A stretch of 64,000 nucleotides of DNA from Myxosarcina sp. GI1 (GCF_000756305.1 NZ_JRFE01000014.1:215670-279669), one strand, 5' to 3'. Positions 28,680 to 37,430 are shown, numbered from the stretch's first letter. Notes: generated by a model not told the origin, from the letters alone. A program made the numbers and translations.

Positions 28680-31199
28680 ATGGCAAAACAGCTTAACTTA
28701 TTAGGGACTGGTCAAATTATCCCTACTCCTCTTCATCGCGAAATGGAGAGATCCTATTTAGAATACGCCATGAGCGTTATTGTCGGCAGGGCTTTACCAG
28801 ATGTGAGAGATGGACTAAAACCCGTACATCGTCGAATTTTGTATGCGATGTATGAGTTGGGTCTTACACCCGATCGCCCCTATCGTAAGTGCGCTCGTGT
28901 TGTCGGTGATGTTTTAGGAAAATATCATCCTCATGGAGATCAGTCTGTATATGATGCTTTAGTAAGATTGGTACAGAGCTTTTCTACCCGCTATCCGCTT
29001 CTAGACGGTCACGGTAACTTTGGTTCGGTGGATAACGATCCGCCAGCCGCGATGCGCTACACCGAAACCAGACTAGCTCCTCTGGCATATCAAGGGATGC
29101 TCGATGAGATTAGCGAAGCGACGGTAAATTTTAGCGACAATTTTGATAGTTCTCAGCAAGAACCAGTAGTCTTACCCGCGCAATTGCCGATTTTATTGCT
29201 CAACGGCTGTGCGGGAATTGCTGTGGGGATGGCAACTAATATTCCACCGCATAACTTGACTGAAACCGTTGATGGTTTGATTGCGCTGATTGACAAGCCA
29301 GACCTGGCCGACGAAAAACTATGGCAGATAATTCCCGGTCCCGACTTTCCGACGGGAGGAGAAATTGTCGAAACCAAAGGCATCCATGATGCTTATCTTA
29401 CTGGTAAAGGTATTATCAAAGTTCGAGGTGTTGCTAAAGCCGAAAGACTTTCTAAAGGCAAAACCAGACGTAGAGAAAAAGAGGCAATTGTAGTTACAGA
29501 ACTTCCCTATCAGGTTAATAAAGCTGGCTGGATTGAAAAAGTAGCCGATTTAGTCAATCAGGGACGTATTGAAGGAATTTCCGATATTAGAGACGAAAGC
29601 GATCGCCAGGGCTTGCGAGTTGTTATCGAACTAAAACGCGATGCTAAAGCCAAAAAAGTCTTACAACAGCTTTATCGTCAGACGGCACTGCAATCCAATT
29701 TTGGCGCGATTTTGTTGGCATTGGTGGATAATAAGCCAGTTCAATTGTCATTGCGTCAATTGTTAACTGAGTTTCTCAAGTTTCGCGAACAAACCCTAAC
29801 TCGACAGTACAGCCACGAACTAGCAGAAGCAGAGCGCAGACTACACTTGGTAGAAGGCTTATTAATCGCTTTAAATAATCTCGATCGCGTTATTGAAGTA
29901 TTGCGTAATGCTCCAGATGGTACTACTGCCAAGTATCGCCTGGAAGAGGAATTAGGCATTAGTCCCGACCAGGGAGACTCGATTTTAGCCATGCCCATGC
30001 GTCGCCTGACGGGTTTGGAAAGACAAAAGTTAGAAACCGAAGCTGAAGATTTACGGGAAAAAATTGCTCAGCTAAATAAAGTTTTGAGCGATCGCCACGA
30101 ATTACTTAAGGCATTAAAAAAAGAGTTACGCGCCCTTAAACGTAAGTTTGGTGACGAAAGACGGACGCGAATCATTAGCGTATTGCCTACTGCGGAAAAG
30201 AAAGTAGTTGCAGCTAAATCTACTCCTACAAAAACCGATGATGCGGTTCGGGCTACACCTAACAAGTTGATGATGCTCGATCGCTCTCCAAACGCTAACT
30301 TGCAAATTACTCACGAAGGCTGTATTTATTGGCAAAATCCTTCAGAAGTTGACTCCGCTTCTAATCTAAATATCAAAGCTGGTGCCGATTTTATTGTTGA
30401 CAGAGAACCAATTGGAGATCGCCAATCGACAATTATAGTTACCGATAGTGGTAAAGCCTACCCGATAGCGATTGCCGATATTCCTTCGGCAATCGAAACT
30501 ACTACTCAAACCGCTGTAGGTTTATTATCTTCAGCAGCACAAAGAGATGCTAACAAGACAGTGGCTCAGTTCTTTATGCCTCAAGATACTAGCAATCTCG
30601 ACTTAATCATGTTGACTGAAAAAGGAATTATCAAACGCCTTAAAGCTTCTGAGTTAGAAGCGTTAGGCAATCGCGGTTTGGTTTTAATCAAGCTCAAGGA
30701 ACGCGACAGCCTACAGTATTTTTGCTTTAGCCGTGAAGGTGAAGAAGTGGCGATCGCTACTACTGGAGGACGAATTTTGCGTCTGGCAGTAGACGAAAAT
30801 CAAATTCCAACTATGGGACGTAATGCTCAAGGTAATAAGGTAATGCGTCTGCGGGTTCGAGAACAATTAGCTGGCTGCTGTGCGGTTACGAGCCAAGATA
30901 CCATAGTTTTGATATCCCAATTGGGTTACGTCAAACGCATACCAGTTAAAACTTTAAGACTAGCCAATCGCGGCGATATAGGCACTCAGGGAATTCAGTT
31001 TGCCGACGAACGAGATAACTTGGCAGCAGCAACTGCGATTAAGTCTCTAAATAATTTAGTATTAATTACTAACAAAGATCGCCGTTTGGTGTTGCCTGTC
31101 AGCGAGATTCCTTTACTAGATAAAAATAGTACTGGAGAAAAATTAGTTAAGTTGCAAGCACAAGAAGCCATTATTGCTATCGCTTCTGGTGTTAAATAA
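28680..31199 (+). CDS. gyrA: Type II DNA topoisomerase subunit A (gyrase A, ParC-like form)
   Basis: An 839-residue protein that breaks and rejoins DNA in the A2B2 enzyme. The N-terminal block [30 protein letters not shown] and the quinolone-pocket region [19 protein letters not shown] are clear, and the catalytic tyrosine is Tyr-127 in [11 protein letters not shown] coiled coil spans about residues 370-490, followed by beta-pinwheel blades from about residue 535. I do not see the canonical gyrase box QRRGGRG in the C-terminal domain, so this could be the second, ParC-like paralogue that many cyanobacteria carry; the name gyrA is provisional. Partner gyrB is not in the window. Confidence 0.85.
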   Translation: MAKQLNLLGTGQIIPTPLHREMERSYLEYAMSVIVGRALPDVRDGLKPVHRRILYAMYELGLTPDRPYRKCARVVGDVLGKYHPHGDQSVYDALVRLVQSFSTRYPLLDGHGNFGSVDNDPPAAMRYTETRLAPLAYQGMLDEISEATVNFSDNFDSSQQEPVVLPAQLPILLLNGCAGIAVGMATNIPPHNLTETVDGLIALIDKPDLADEKLWQIIPGPDFPTGGEIVETKGIHDAYLTGKGIIKVRGVAKAERLSKGKTRRREKEAIVVTELPYQVNKAGWIEKVADLVNQGRIEGISDIRDESDRQGLRVVIELKRDAKAKKVLQQLYRQTALQSNFGAILLALVDNKPVQLSLRQLLTEFLKFREQTLTRQYSHELAEAERRLHLVEGLLIALNNLDRVIEVLRNAPDGTTAKYRLEEELGISPDQGDSILAMPMRRLTGLERQKLETEAEDLREKIAQLNKVLSDRHELLKALKKELRALKRKFGDERRTRIISVLPTAEKKVVAAKSTPTKTDDAVRATPNKLMMLDRSPNANLQITHEGCIYWQNPSEVDSASNLNIKAGADFIVDREPIGDRQSTIIVTDSGKAYPIAIADIPSAIETTTQTAVGLLSSAAQRDANKTVAQFFMPQDTSNLDLIMLTEKGIIKRLKASELEALGNRGLVLIKLKERDSLQYFCFSREGEEVAIATTGGRILRLAVDENQIPTMGRNAQGNKVMRLRVREQLAGCCAVTSQDTIVLISQLGYVKRIPVKTLRLANRGDIGTQGIQFADERDNLAAATAIKSLNNLVLITNKDRRLVLPVSEIPLLDKNSTGEKLVKLQAQEAIIAIASGVK

Positions 31200-31299
31200 C
31201 TATTAGCGCGATCGCGTCCTTCCTTTAGACCTTATCGCGCTATTATCTCTGCTTTTAGCTCAAATTAGAAAAAAATGTTATTGTTAGTAATAAATACAG

Positions 31300-31372
31300 G
31301 GGCGCGTGGCTCAGGGGATAGAGCAACAGATTCCGGTTCTGTAGGTCGCAGGTTCGAATCCTGCCGCGCTCG
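31300..31372 (+). tRNA. tRNA-Arg, anticodon CCG
   Basis: A full cloverleaf can be folded. The acceptor GGGCGCG pairs with CGCGCTC (one G-T), the D stem is GCTC/GAGC, and the anticodon stem ACAGA/TCTGT holds the loop TTCCGGT. The T stem is GCAGG/CCTGC with loop TTCGAAT. The anticodon at 31333-31335 is CCG, reading CGG. The discriminator base is G and no CCA is encoded. It sits 100 bases after the topoisomerase gene. A transposon-end-like array starts 10 bases downstream, so this gene may have been a target site. Confidence 0.95.
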
Positions 31373-31381
31373 TGAGGTTAA

Positions 31382-31510
31382 TGTCTTACAGAGTAACTGT
31401 TTGTCAATTGCCACATATTATTTGTCACCGTTGTCAAATTAGCGTCATCACGCCAATAGACTCAAATAAGACGAGCGTAAATCTTTTGTATAATTTGTCG
31501 ATATAATATT
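31382..31510 (+). mobile_element. Tn7-like/CAST (type V-K) left-end-like repeat array, probably a relic
   Basis: Starting with TGT at 31382, just past tRNA-Arg, the sequence carries ordered sites ending in GTC at 31405, 31426 and 31446. These are 21 and 20 bases apart, two helical turns. The sites read ACTGTTTGTC, ATATTATTTGTC and CAAATTAGCGTC, and a further TATAATTTGTC ends at 31499. From memory, the left end of the Scytonema type V-K element begins TGT, has its first GTC ending at base 23 and repeats at 20-base spacing with near-identical words (AAATTATCTGTC, AGATTAATGTC). Those elements insert downstream of tRNA genes with the left end nearest the target. No transposase, Cas12k or right end is visible in the window, so this is a candidate relic. 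Confidence 0.5.
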
Positions 31511-31617
31511 GCCGAACTAATCAGTTTGGTCTTATCATAATAAAAACTAAACTAAACCGTTTAGTCATGAACAAATTAAAATAGCTACCCAATGACTCTC
31601 AGAAGCAATCCTCTCTA

Positions 31618-32022
31618 TCATAGTTGACTGTAGCAAGTGTACTTTTCTGTATTTTCCTTTAACCAATTACATAACATCTCTTCTGATGTTGTTCCGCTAG
31701 CAATACCTATCATTATGTTTACTACCTCTACTTCTGAAGCTATCATCTTAATTTGGTTAATTTCCAAAAAAACCGCCATAACAATAAAAGCAGTACGTTT
31801 ATTGCCATCAACAAAAGGGTGGTTAATGGCAATACCATAACCTAATGCAGCAGCTAAATCGTATATACTGGCATCGGGATTGTAGTTAGCTATATTTACA
31901 GGACGATATAAAGCACTCTCAAGCTTTCCTTCATTAATAATTCCTGTTGTTCCACCAAATAAAGCAAGCTGTTGTTTGTGTATGGCTTTAGCTTGAGCAA
32001 GAGTAACAAATTTTAAGTTCAT
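31618..32022 (-). CDS. doc: Doc-type (Fic fold) toxin of a toxin-antitoxin pair
   Basis: A 134-residue protein with the Fic/Doc core NHPFVDGNKRTAFI (His-68 to Arg-76) and the entry VTLAQAKAIHKQQLALFGG typical of death-on-curing toxins. In the family, Doc phosphorylates elongation factor Tu and stops translation. Its start overlaps the end of the AbrB-type antitoxin gene by four bases, so the two are co-translated, antitoxin first. The core has Phe-Val-Asp where prophage P1 Doc has Phe-Asn-Asp. Functional assignment rests on family and context. Confidence 0.88.
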   Translation of the reverse strand: MNLKFVTLAQAKAIHKQQLALFGGTTGIINEGKLESALYRPVNIANYNPDASIYDLAAALGYGIAINHPFVDGNKRTAFIVMAVFLEINQIKMIASEVEVVNIMIGIASGTTSEEMLCNWLKENTEKYTCYSQL

Positions 32023-32240
32023 TTAGCCAATTCTTTCATGGCATTACGATAGCGATTAGTAATATTTTTTGCCGTCTCCATTACCGTCTTAAATTCTGGA
32101 TCGTAAGGAGTTAAATATATACCATCAGGTGTTTGAGTGACGTACAAACTATCCCCTTCTCCTACATTCATTTTCTCTAAGATTTCTTGGGGAATACTCG
32201 CACCCAAAGAGTTGCCGATTTTCTGAATTTTTAATTTCAC
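32019..32240 (-). CDS. AbrB/MazE-type antitoxin
   Basis: A 73-residue protein whose N-terminal half is a SpoVT-AbrB swapped-hairpin DNA-binding domain: LKIQKIGNSLGASIPQEILEKMNVGEGDSLYV. The C-terminal part (about residues 45-73, EFKTVMETAKNITNRYRNAMKELA) is the segment that would wrap and neutralise the toxin. It lies directly upstream of doc with a four-base overlap. It probably represses its own promoter. AbrB-Doc pairings are known, though Phd-Doc is the textbook one. Confidence 0.88.
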   Translation of the reverse strand: MKLKIQKIGNSLGASIPQEILEKMNVGEGDSLYVTQTPDGIYLTPYDPEFKTVMETAKNITNRYRNAMKELAK

Positions 32241-32330
32241 AACTTTAATACTGTAGATACGAATGTAGTTACCACTTTAGCAAAAACATATACCCAAACA
32301 TGACCAAAAAGCAAACAAAATGTTGCTAAT

Positions 32331-32966
32331 CTACTTTGCCTGTTCGGTAGCAAGCTTAATTCCCATGCCAATAAAAATCACTCCTGTTACTCGTTTGGCA
32401 AAGTCCATAAACCGAGTTTTAGAACGAACAATACTAGAAGCTTTAGCTGCTAACAAAGCAACAAACATACTCCATGTAGTGCTAGTAGTAATAAACATAC
32501 ACCCCAGAAAGAAAAATGAAAACGCTTTATGGCTATTAGCTGGATCGACAAACTGAGGTAACAATGCCAGAAAAAATAAAGCTACCTTGGGATTAAAAAC
32601 ATTAGTCAAAATTCCCTGGCGGTAAATAGTCGATAAATTTGCCTCTTTTGTCTTAGTAATGTCGGTGGTTTCCTGGGAACTATTATTAAAGAACATTTGG
32701 ATACCCAAATATACCAAATATGTAGCACCAATCAATTTCACGATATTAAATGCAATTACCGAGGTAGCCAAAATAGCGGATAGTCCAAATGTAGCGGCAC
32801 TGGTATGTAATAACAAACCAGTACTAATGCCCAAAACTGAAGCAACACCAGCTTTTCGTCCCTGACCTATGCTACGAGTAATGATATATATAGTATCCGA
32901 ACCAGGTAATAAGCTAAGAGAAATTGCTGCCAACAAAAAAACAGAGAGGTCTTGAGTACCAAACAT
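32331..32966 (-). CDS. LysE/RhtB-family amino-acid exporter
   Basis: A 211-residue inner-membrane protein with six hydrophobic segments. The family start DLSVFLLAAISLSLLPGSDTIYIITRSIGQGRKAGVASVLGIS is clear, including the PG-x-D motif, and NVFNPKVALFFLALLPQFV is the second signature. These proteins export amino acids such as threonine, homoserine or lysine; the substrate here is unknown. It lies upstream of the antitoxin gene on the same strand but 90 bases away, so operon membership is unlikely. Confidence 0.9.
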   Translation of the reverse strand: MFGTQDLSVFLLAAISLSLLPGSDTIYIITRSIGQGRKAGVASVLGISTGLLLHTSAATFGLSAILATSVIAFNIVKLIGATYLVYLGIQMFFNNSSQETTDITKTKEANLSTIYRQGILTNVFNPKVALFFLALLPQFVDPANSHKAFSFFFLGCMFITTSTTWSMFVALLAAKASSIVRSKTRFMDFAKRVTGVIFIGMGIKLATEQAK

Positions 32967-33064
32967 AAGTTAGATATTTGAGAAAAATTATTTAAATAAA
33001 TTGAGAGTATTTAGGATGTTAACACTTTATTCTCGTCATCAAAACCATTCAAATCATTAGTTCG

Positions 33065-33108
33065 ACAATGACTTTACTAACTTTAGTTAGTGGCTTGCGA
33101 TCGCTACC
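33065..33108 (+). pseudogene. Relic of a second DevA-type ATPase gene (Walker A-adjacent piece)
   Basis: The plus strand reads TMTLLTLVSGLRSL at 33065-33106, matching TTLLTLVSGLRSP just after the Walker A of the intact devA downstream. At the DNA level 33071-33105 matches 33965-33999 at 30 of 35 positions, and all five differences are transitions. No other ABC motif is readable on either side. It is a short leftover of a duplicated or displaced devA. Confidence 0.65.
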
Positions 33109-33144
33109 CAAAAAAAATCAGATATCTAAGATAATAATTGTTTC

Positions 33145-33774
33145 TTAGTTATTCAATATATCGGGAGTAAAACCAATGCCTTTTTTAACTAATTCTTTAG
33201 CTAGTTCATAATTCCATTGAGACTCAATTTTGAGATTATCATTTTCATGATAAAAATCATATATAACTCTGTTACCAAAAGCTCTAATTAGTTCTACCAA
33301 GCTATCCGAACCACCAAAAGGATGACCCATAGGCTCATAATATAAACAACCTCGATTGTTTTCTTCTCGATTGTTTTCTTGTCGAACAAGCTTGATTAAA
33401 CAATACTCCCCACAAAAAATAGAATGAAGCATTGATTCTAAATCCCAGTTACCAGGAGTTCTTAAAAATGGATGTAAACGATGTTCGTAATGAGTTAGAT
33501 TACAAAGTTTCTGATACACTATACCTTCCTCACTGTCGTAATCAAAAGTATCTTCAAACCATGCTTTCGCTTCATTATCAAGATAACTATACCAATTAAA
33601 ATCTTCGATTGGATCTTGATAATCTAAATTGCTTTCTTCTTTTTCAGAATCACAAATATTCATCCAATCATTTTTGATTATTTTGAGCTTCTCAAACATT
33701 TTTTGGAAATACTCAAATCTATCTAAACTAAGGATTTCAAATTCAATATAAAAGTATCTATCTTTCAAATTCAT
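33145..33774 (-). CDS. Hypothetical acidic protein, 209 residues
   Basis: I do not recognise this protein. From the preferred ATG at 33774 (MNLKDRYFYIEFEIL) it is soluble and strongly acidic, rich in Tyr, Trp, Glu and Asp, with DSEKEESNLDYQDPIEDFNWYS and AWFEDTFDYDSEEG. The C-terminal half has GHPFGGSDSLVELIRAFG. The upstream extension to 33843 would overlap the divergent devA start, so I reject it. Small acidic proteins of this look are often immunity or antitoxin-like, but nothing here proves that. It sits between a devA relic and the intact devA, so it may have arrived with a rearrangement. Confidence 0.6.
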   Translation of the reverse strand: MNLKDRYFYIEFEILSLDRFEYFQKMFEKLKIIKNDWMNICDSEKEESNLDYQDPIEDFNWYSYLDNEAKAWFEDTFDYDSEEGIVYQKLCNLTHYEHRLHPFLRTPGNWDLESMLHSIFCGEYCLIKLVRQENNREENNRGCLYYEPMGHPFGGSDSLVELIRAFGNRVIYDFYHENDNLKIESQWNYELAKELVKKGIGFTPDILNN

Positions 33775-33802
33775 GTCATCAATACTCCATTGGTAAATAT
33801 TT

Positions 33803-34519
33803 ATGAACGAACAACAATCAATACAACCAGTAATCGACATCAAAAACCTCGACCACTATTTTGGTACGGGACAACTTCGCAAACAGGTTTTATTCGATAT
33901 TAATTTAGAAATCGATCGCGGCGAAATTGTCTTAATGACAGGTCCTTCTGGTTCGGGTAAAACTACTTTATTAACCTTAGTTAGTGGTCTGCGATCGCCT
34001 CAGTCGGGAAGCTGTAAAATACTTGGGTCAGAGCTTTGTGGTGCGAGTAATAAAGAGTTAGTTCGAGCTAGACGCAATAACGGCTATATCTTTCAAGCAC
34101 ATAACTTACATAAAAGCCTTACTGCCTTACAAAACGTGCGGATGGGTTTGGAAGTACATGGCAAATACTCTCAGGCAGAAATGCGCGATCGCGCCGCAGC
34201 AATGCTAGAACAGGTAGGCTTAGGAGATAAATTGGATTATTATCCCGACAACTTATCTGGTGGACAAAAACAACGTGTGGCGATCGCTCGTGCTTTGGTG
34301 GCACATCCTGCGATTGTCTTAGCCGACGAACCAACAGCCGCTTTAGACAGTAAATCTGGTCGCGACGTAGTAAATTTGATGCAAAAGTTAGCTAAAGAAC
34401 AAGGCAGCACAATTTTACTCGTCACTCACGACAACCGTATTTTAGACGTTGCCGATCGCATCATACATATGGAAGACGGCAAGTTAGTTAATAACTCTAC
34501 TAAAAAAGCTGCTGCTTGA
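33803..34519 (+). CDS. devA: DevA-family ABC exporter ATP-binding protein
   Basis: A 238-residue ATPase with Walker A GPSGSGKTT, Q-loop FQAHNL, signature LSGGQKQRVAIARAL, Walker B IVLADEPTAALD and the VTHD switch. LDHYFGTGQLRKQVLFDINLEI at the start is characteristic of DevA, which in heterocyst-forming relatives works with DevB and DevC to export glycolipids or other compounds through TolC. No devB or devC gene is next to it here, so its partners must be elsewhere or lost. A short fragment of a second copy lies upstream at 33065. Confidence 0.88.
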   Translation: MNEQQSIQPVIDIKNLDHYFGTGQLRKQVLFDINLEIDRGEIVLMTGPSGSGKTTLLTLVSGLRSPQSGSCKILGSELCGASNKELVRARRNNGYIFQAHNLHKSLTALQNVRMGLEVHGKYSQAEMRDRAAAMLEQVGLGDKLDYYPDNLSGGQKQRVAIARALVAHPAIVLADEPTAALDSKSGRDVVNLMQKLAKEQGSTILLVTHDNRILDVADRIIHMEDGKLVNNSTKKAAA

Positions 34520-34583
34520 AAATACTTTGCCTCGATTGGCTCTACAGCGAAGTTATAATGTATTTTTAAACCATACGTTTACT

Positions 34584-35984
34584 ATGCCTTTAAATCCTCG
34601 CTTACTTAAAGGGCGTTATGAAATCCAGAGGCATTTAGGTCAAACCGACCGTCAAACTTTATTAGCCAAGGATCGACAAACTCAAGAGTTAGTGGTAGTT
34701 AAGCTGCTAACCTTTGGTGGTAAATTAAAGTGGGAGACATTTAAGCTTTTTGAGCGTGAAGCTAAAATTCTCAAAGAACTCAAACATCCAGCTATTCCTC
34801 GTTATCTCGATTATTTTGATGTAGAAACAGATTTTGGACGAGGTTTTGCATTGGTACAAAGCTATATCGATGCACCTTCTCTAGCAGCGCATATTCAAGC
34901 AGGAAGAACCTTTAGTGAAATAGAACTAAAACAAATTGTCACAGCAGTTTTAGAAATTCTGATTTATCTGCATCATCGCCATCCCCCAATTATCCATCGC
35001 GATCTCAAACCAGAAAATATATTACTGGGCGATCGCTCTGGAAATTATGTCGGACAAGTTTATTTAGTAGACTTTGGTTCGGTACAGGCTGCTACCAAGG
35101 AACTAGGAACGAGAACGGTAGTAGGAACTTACGGTTATATGCCATTAGAACAGTTTGGGGGAAGAGCGGTACCAGCTTCCGATCTCTATGGTTTGGGAAC
35201 GACAATTATTTATTTAGCTTCGGGACAGCATCCAGCCGATTTACCTCAACAAGACTTTCGGATTAGCTTTGAAAACTTTGTCAATCTCTCGTCTAGCTTT
35301 GTTGAGTGGTTGCAGTGGATGACACAACCAAGTTTAGAACGGCGTTTGGAATCTGCCGATCGCGCTTTAGAAGCCTTAGAAAATCCCAAGCTACAGACAA
35401 AGCCTGCTTTAGTTGTTTCCAAACCAATAGATTCTAAAGTGGTTTTGAATAAAAAAGCAGAATATCTAGAAATTTGTATTCCGCCAGTTGGTTTTAGTAT
35501 GCAATTGCTGTTTATGATTGGATTTGCAACCTTTTGGAACGGATTTTTGGTGGTTTGGTATTCTATTGCCATCGCCACCTGGAGTCAAGGAGGTTGGTTT
35601 GCAGCTTTGTTTGCACTCGGTCATTTGGGTGTTGGTGTCTGGTTAATTTTATCTATACTATTTACTCTTTTTGGAAATACTCTGTTGTATATCGACAACA
35701 AACAAATTTCCCTCAGATATCAGCTTTTTGGTCTTAAATATTATCGTCCTCGTCCTATGTCCAGGCATAAAATCGTTAAGCTAGAACGCACTAATACTTC
35801 TTACAAGAAAGATTCCGATGGCGATCGCGTAGAAGTAAAACCACGAATTAATATTTGGGCTGGAACTAAAAAGTTTAAAATTGGGGGAAACGGTATACTT
35901 TCTGAAATTGAACTTGACTGGATATCTCACGAACTCGGTGATTGGCTGAAGTTGCCAGTTGTATCAATGAACAATGAACAGTAA
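34584..35984 (+). CDS. Membrane-linked Ser/Thr protein kinase
   Basis: About 466 residues from the ATG at 34584 (MPLNPRLLKGRYEI); a TTG 19 codons earlier lies only 5 bases past devA and is less likely. The kinase domain covers about residues 11-260. It has Lys in VVVKLL, HRDLKPENILL (catalytic loop), VDFGSVQAA (DFG) and YMPLEQFGGRAVPASDLYGLG. The glycine loop is degenerate (HLGQTDRQTLLA), as in several cyanobacterial kinases. Two membrane segments at about residues 315-375 and a C-terminal domain follow. It lies directly after devA, possibly co-transcribed. Target unknown. Confidence 0.85.
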   Translation: MPLNPRLLKGRYEIQRHLGQTDRQTLLAKDRQTQELVVVKLLTFGGKLKWETFKLFEREAKILKELKHPAIPRYLDYFDVETDFGRGFALVQSYIDAPSLAAHIQAGRTFSEIELKQIVTAVLEILIYLHHRHPPIIHRDLKPENILLGDRSGNYVGQVYLVDFGSVQAATKELGTRTVVGTYGYMPLEQFGGRAVPASDLYGLGTTIIYLASGQHPADLPQQDFRISFENFVNLSSSFVEWLQWMTQPSLERRLESADRALEALENPKLQTKPALVVSKPIDSKVVLNKKAEYLEICIPPVGFSMQLLFMIGFATFWNGFLVVWYSIAIATWSQGGWFAALFALGHLGVGVWLILSILFTLFGNTLLYIDNKQISLRYQLFGLKYYRPRPMSRHKIVKLERTNTSYKKDSDGDRVEVKPRINIWAGTKKFKIGGNGILSEIELDWISHELGDWLKLPVVSMNNEQ

Positions 35985-36098
35985 ACAATGAACAATTTTC
36001 ACTGACCACTGATATCTGTCCATTGCTCATTGATAAATGCTAAATGTTAAATGATAATTGCTCATTATCGAAAGGTTGGGCATTTAACTGTTAACTTC

Positions 36099-36206
36099 TT
36101 GGCGAGCGTTCCAGGGCGCAACTGCGCCGACTCGTTTTATTTGTTTTATAAAAAACGTCTCGCTCCTAGCGGAGCCTCGCGGGATACCCGCGCCAGTTCT
36201 CGCCGC
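36099..36206. repeat. Palindromic mini-element, long form
   Basis: A compact GC-rich island in AT-rich DNA. Outer arms are GGCGAG (36101-36106) and CTCGCC (36199-36204). Inside are perfect hairpins GGCGCA/TGCGCC (36115-36128), GCTCC/GGAGC (36162-36175) and CGCGGG/CCCGCG (36178-36192). Its ends, CTTGGCGAGCGTTCC and CTCGCCGCTTTT, match those of the shorter copy at 55668-55715. It is preceded from about 35970 by degenerate short repeats (AATGAACA words) and followed by TTTTGACT repeats. Confidence 0.6.
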
Positions 36207-36231
36207 TTTTGACTTTTGACTTTCGTTATAC

Positions 36232-37191
36232 CTACTCATATTTCACTCGCGGATCGAGAACGGCGTATAAAAGATCGGCAATTAAATTAAATAACACAAT
36301 CAAAATACCGTAAATAAAAGTAATTGCCATTACTACTGGCGTATCGCTACGGTAGATCGACTCAATTAACAATGCACCAATTCCTGGGACTCGAAAAATT
36401 TGTTCGGTTACTAATGCACCAGTAAAAATTGCAGGTATATCTATAGCAATTAAAGTAACGACAGGAATCATTGCGTTACGTAAAATATGATTTTTAATAA
36501 TTGCCCATTGAGTTAAACCTTTAGCCATAGCCGTTCGCACGTATTCTTGATTTAATTCTTCTAAAACCGAAGAACGAATAAACCTCATTAAAATTGCCGA
36601 CTGATATAAAGCGAGTACCGCAATTGGCATAATAGATTGTTTTATTTGACCGATAAAGCTATTAAAATCCGTTACTTGCAAACTGCTATTGTAAATAAAC
36701 GGAAACCAGTTTAACCAAACGCTAAAAATAATTATAAATAGTAAACCTGTAAAAAACGGTGGAATAGAAAAGCCTAAAAAAGCAATAGTAGTAATAATTT
36801 GGTCGGTAACAGAATAACGTCTGAGAGCGGAAATAATTCCCAACGGAAAAGCAATTAATACGCCAAAAATATAAGCCAAACCAACTACCCAAAGCGTAGC
36901 TGGCAACCGCTGCCTTAATAGATTGAATACGGGACTGCGACTATTGAAAGAATAACCCATATCGCCGCGAACAAATGCTGTAAACCACTTTATATAGCGA
37001 ATATGAATCGGCTGGTCTAATCCCAAAGAACGGCGAATATTTTCTCTGACTTCGGTGGTAATTGCAGGATTAGACGCAAATTCACCTAAAGGATCTCCTG
37101 GTGCTAGTGCCAAAATAGCAAAAATAATTATACTAATTGCTATCAAAGTAGGAATTGAAATTAGCAAACGTTTAATAAAGTAGTGGCTCAT
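36232..37191 (-). CDS. OppB/DppB-type ABC transporter permease
   Basis: A 319-residue inner-membrane protein with six segments. The family start YFIKRLLISIPTLIAISIIIFAILALAPGDP, the N-terminal loop SLGLDQPIHIRYIKW and the EAA loop EYVRTAMAKGLTQWAIIKNHILRNA are diagnostic of oligopeptide/dipeptide/nickel permeases. It needs an OppC partner, two ATPases and a binding protein. None is adjacent; an OppC-type gene lies about 13 kb away at 50294. Scattered subunits are frequent in cyanobacteria. Confidence 0.9.
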   Translation of the reverse strand: MSHYFIKRLLISIPTLIAISIIIFAILALAPGDPLGEFASNPAITTEVRENIRRSLGLDQPIHIRYIKWFTAFVRGDMGYSFNSRSPVFNLLRQRLPATLWVVGLAYIFGVLIAFPLGIISALRRYSVTDQIITTIAFLGFSIPPFFTGLLFIIIFSVWLNWFPFIYNSSLQVTDFNSFIGQIKQSIMPIAVLALYQSAILMRFIRSSVLEELNQEYVRTAMAKGLTQWAIIKNHILRNAMIPVVTLIAIDIPAIFTGALVTEQIFRVPGIGALLIESIYRSDTPVVMAITFIYGILIVLFNLIADLLYAVLDPRVKYE

Positions 37192-37203
37192 TAAATTTAG
37201 TTT

Positions 37204-37305
37204 TTAGAAGCTCTTCTCAAAATAATGTACTTCAGGAAGATCTTCACGTTGCCCCAGATCGACCCATCCGTGTTTGAGAAAAAATCTCATTGCAGCTATA
37301 TTCAG
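37204..37305 (-). pseudogene. GNAT acetyltransferase C-terminal remnant
   Basis: The reverse strand ends with a frame reading FTLNIAAMRFFLKHGWVDL, then GQREDLPEVHYFEKSF and TAA at 37204-37206. The N-x-A-A-x-x-F-x-x-x-H-G-W pattern is the acetyl-CoA-binding end of GNAT enzymes. No N-terminal part is found upstream in any frame. It is the first of three gene remnants in the 37.2-37.9 kb gap. Confidence 0.6.
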
Positions 37306-37430
37306 TGTGAAGCTACTGCGATCGCCACATCTGTTAATCCTAGCCTGTTAAATTCTGGTTCGGATACTAAGACAGCAGAACTATAAAAAGATATTACAAA
37401 ATAAAATCAATCGAATTTATCATGCTCTTA

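Noticed and set aside
31382..36000. A complete CRISPR-associated transposon
   Set aside because: No tnsB, tnsC, tniQ, cas12k, CRISPR repeat or right end is present in the window; only a left-end-like array is supported.
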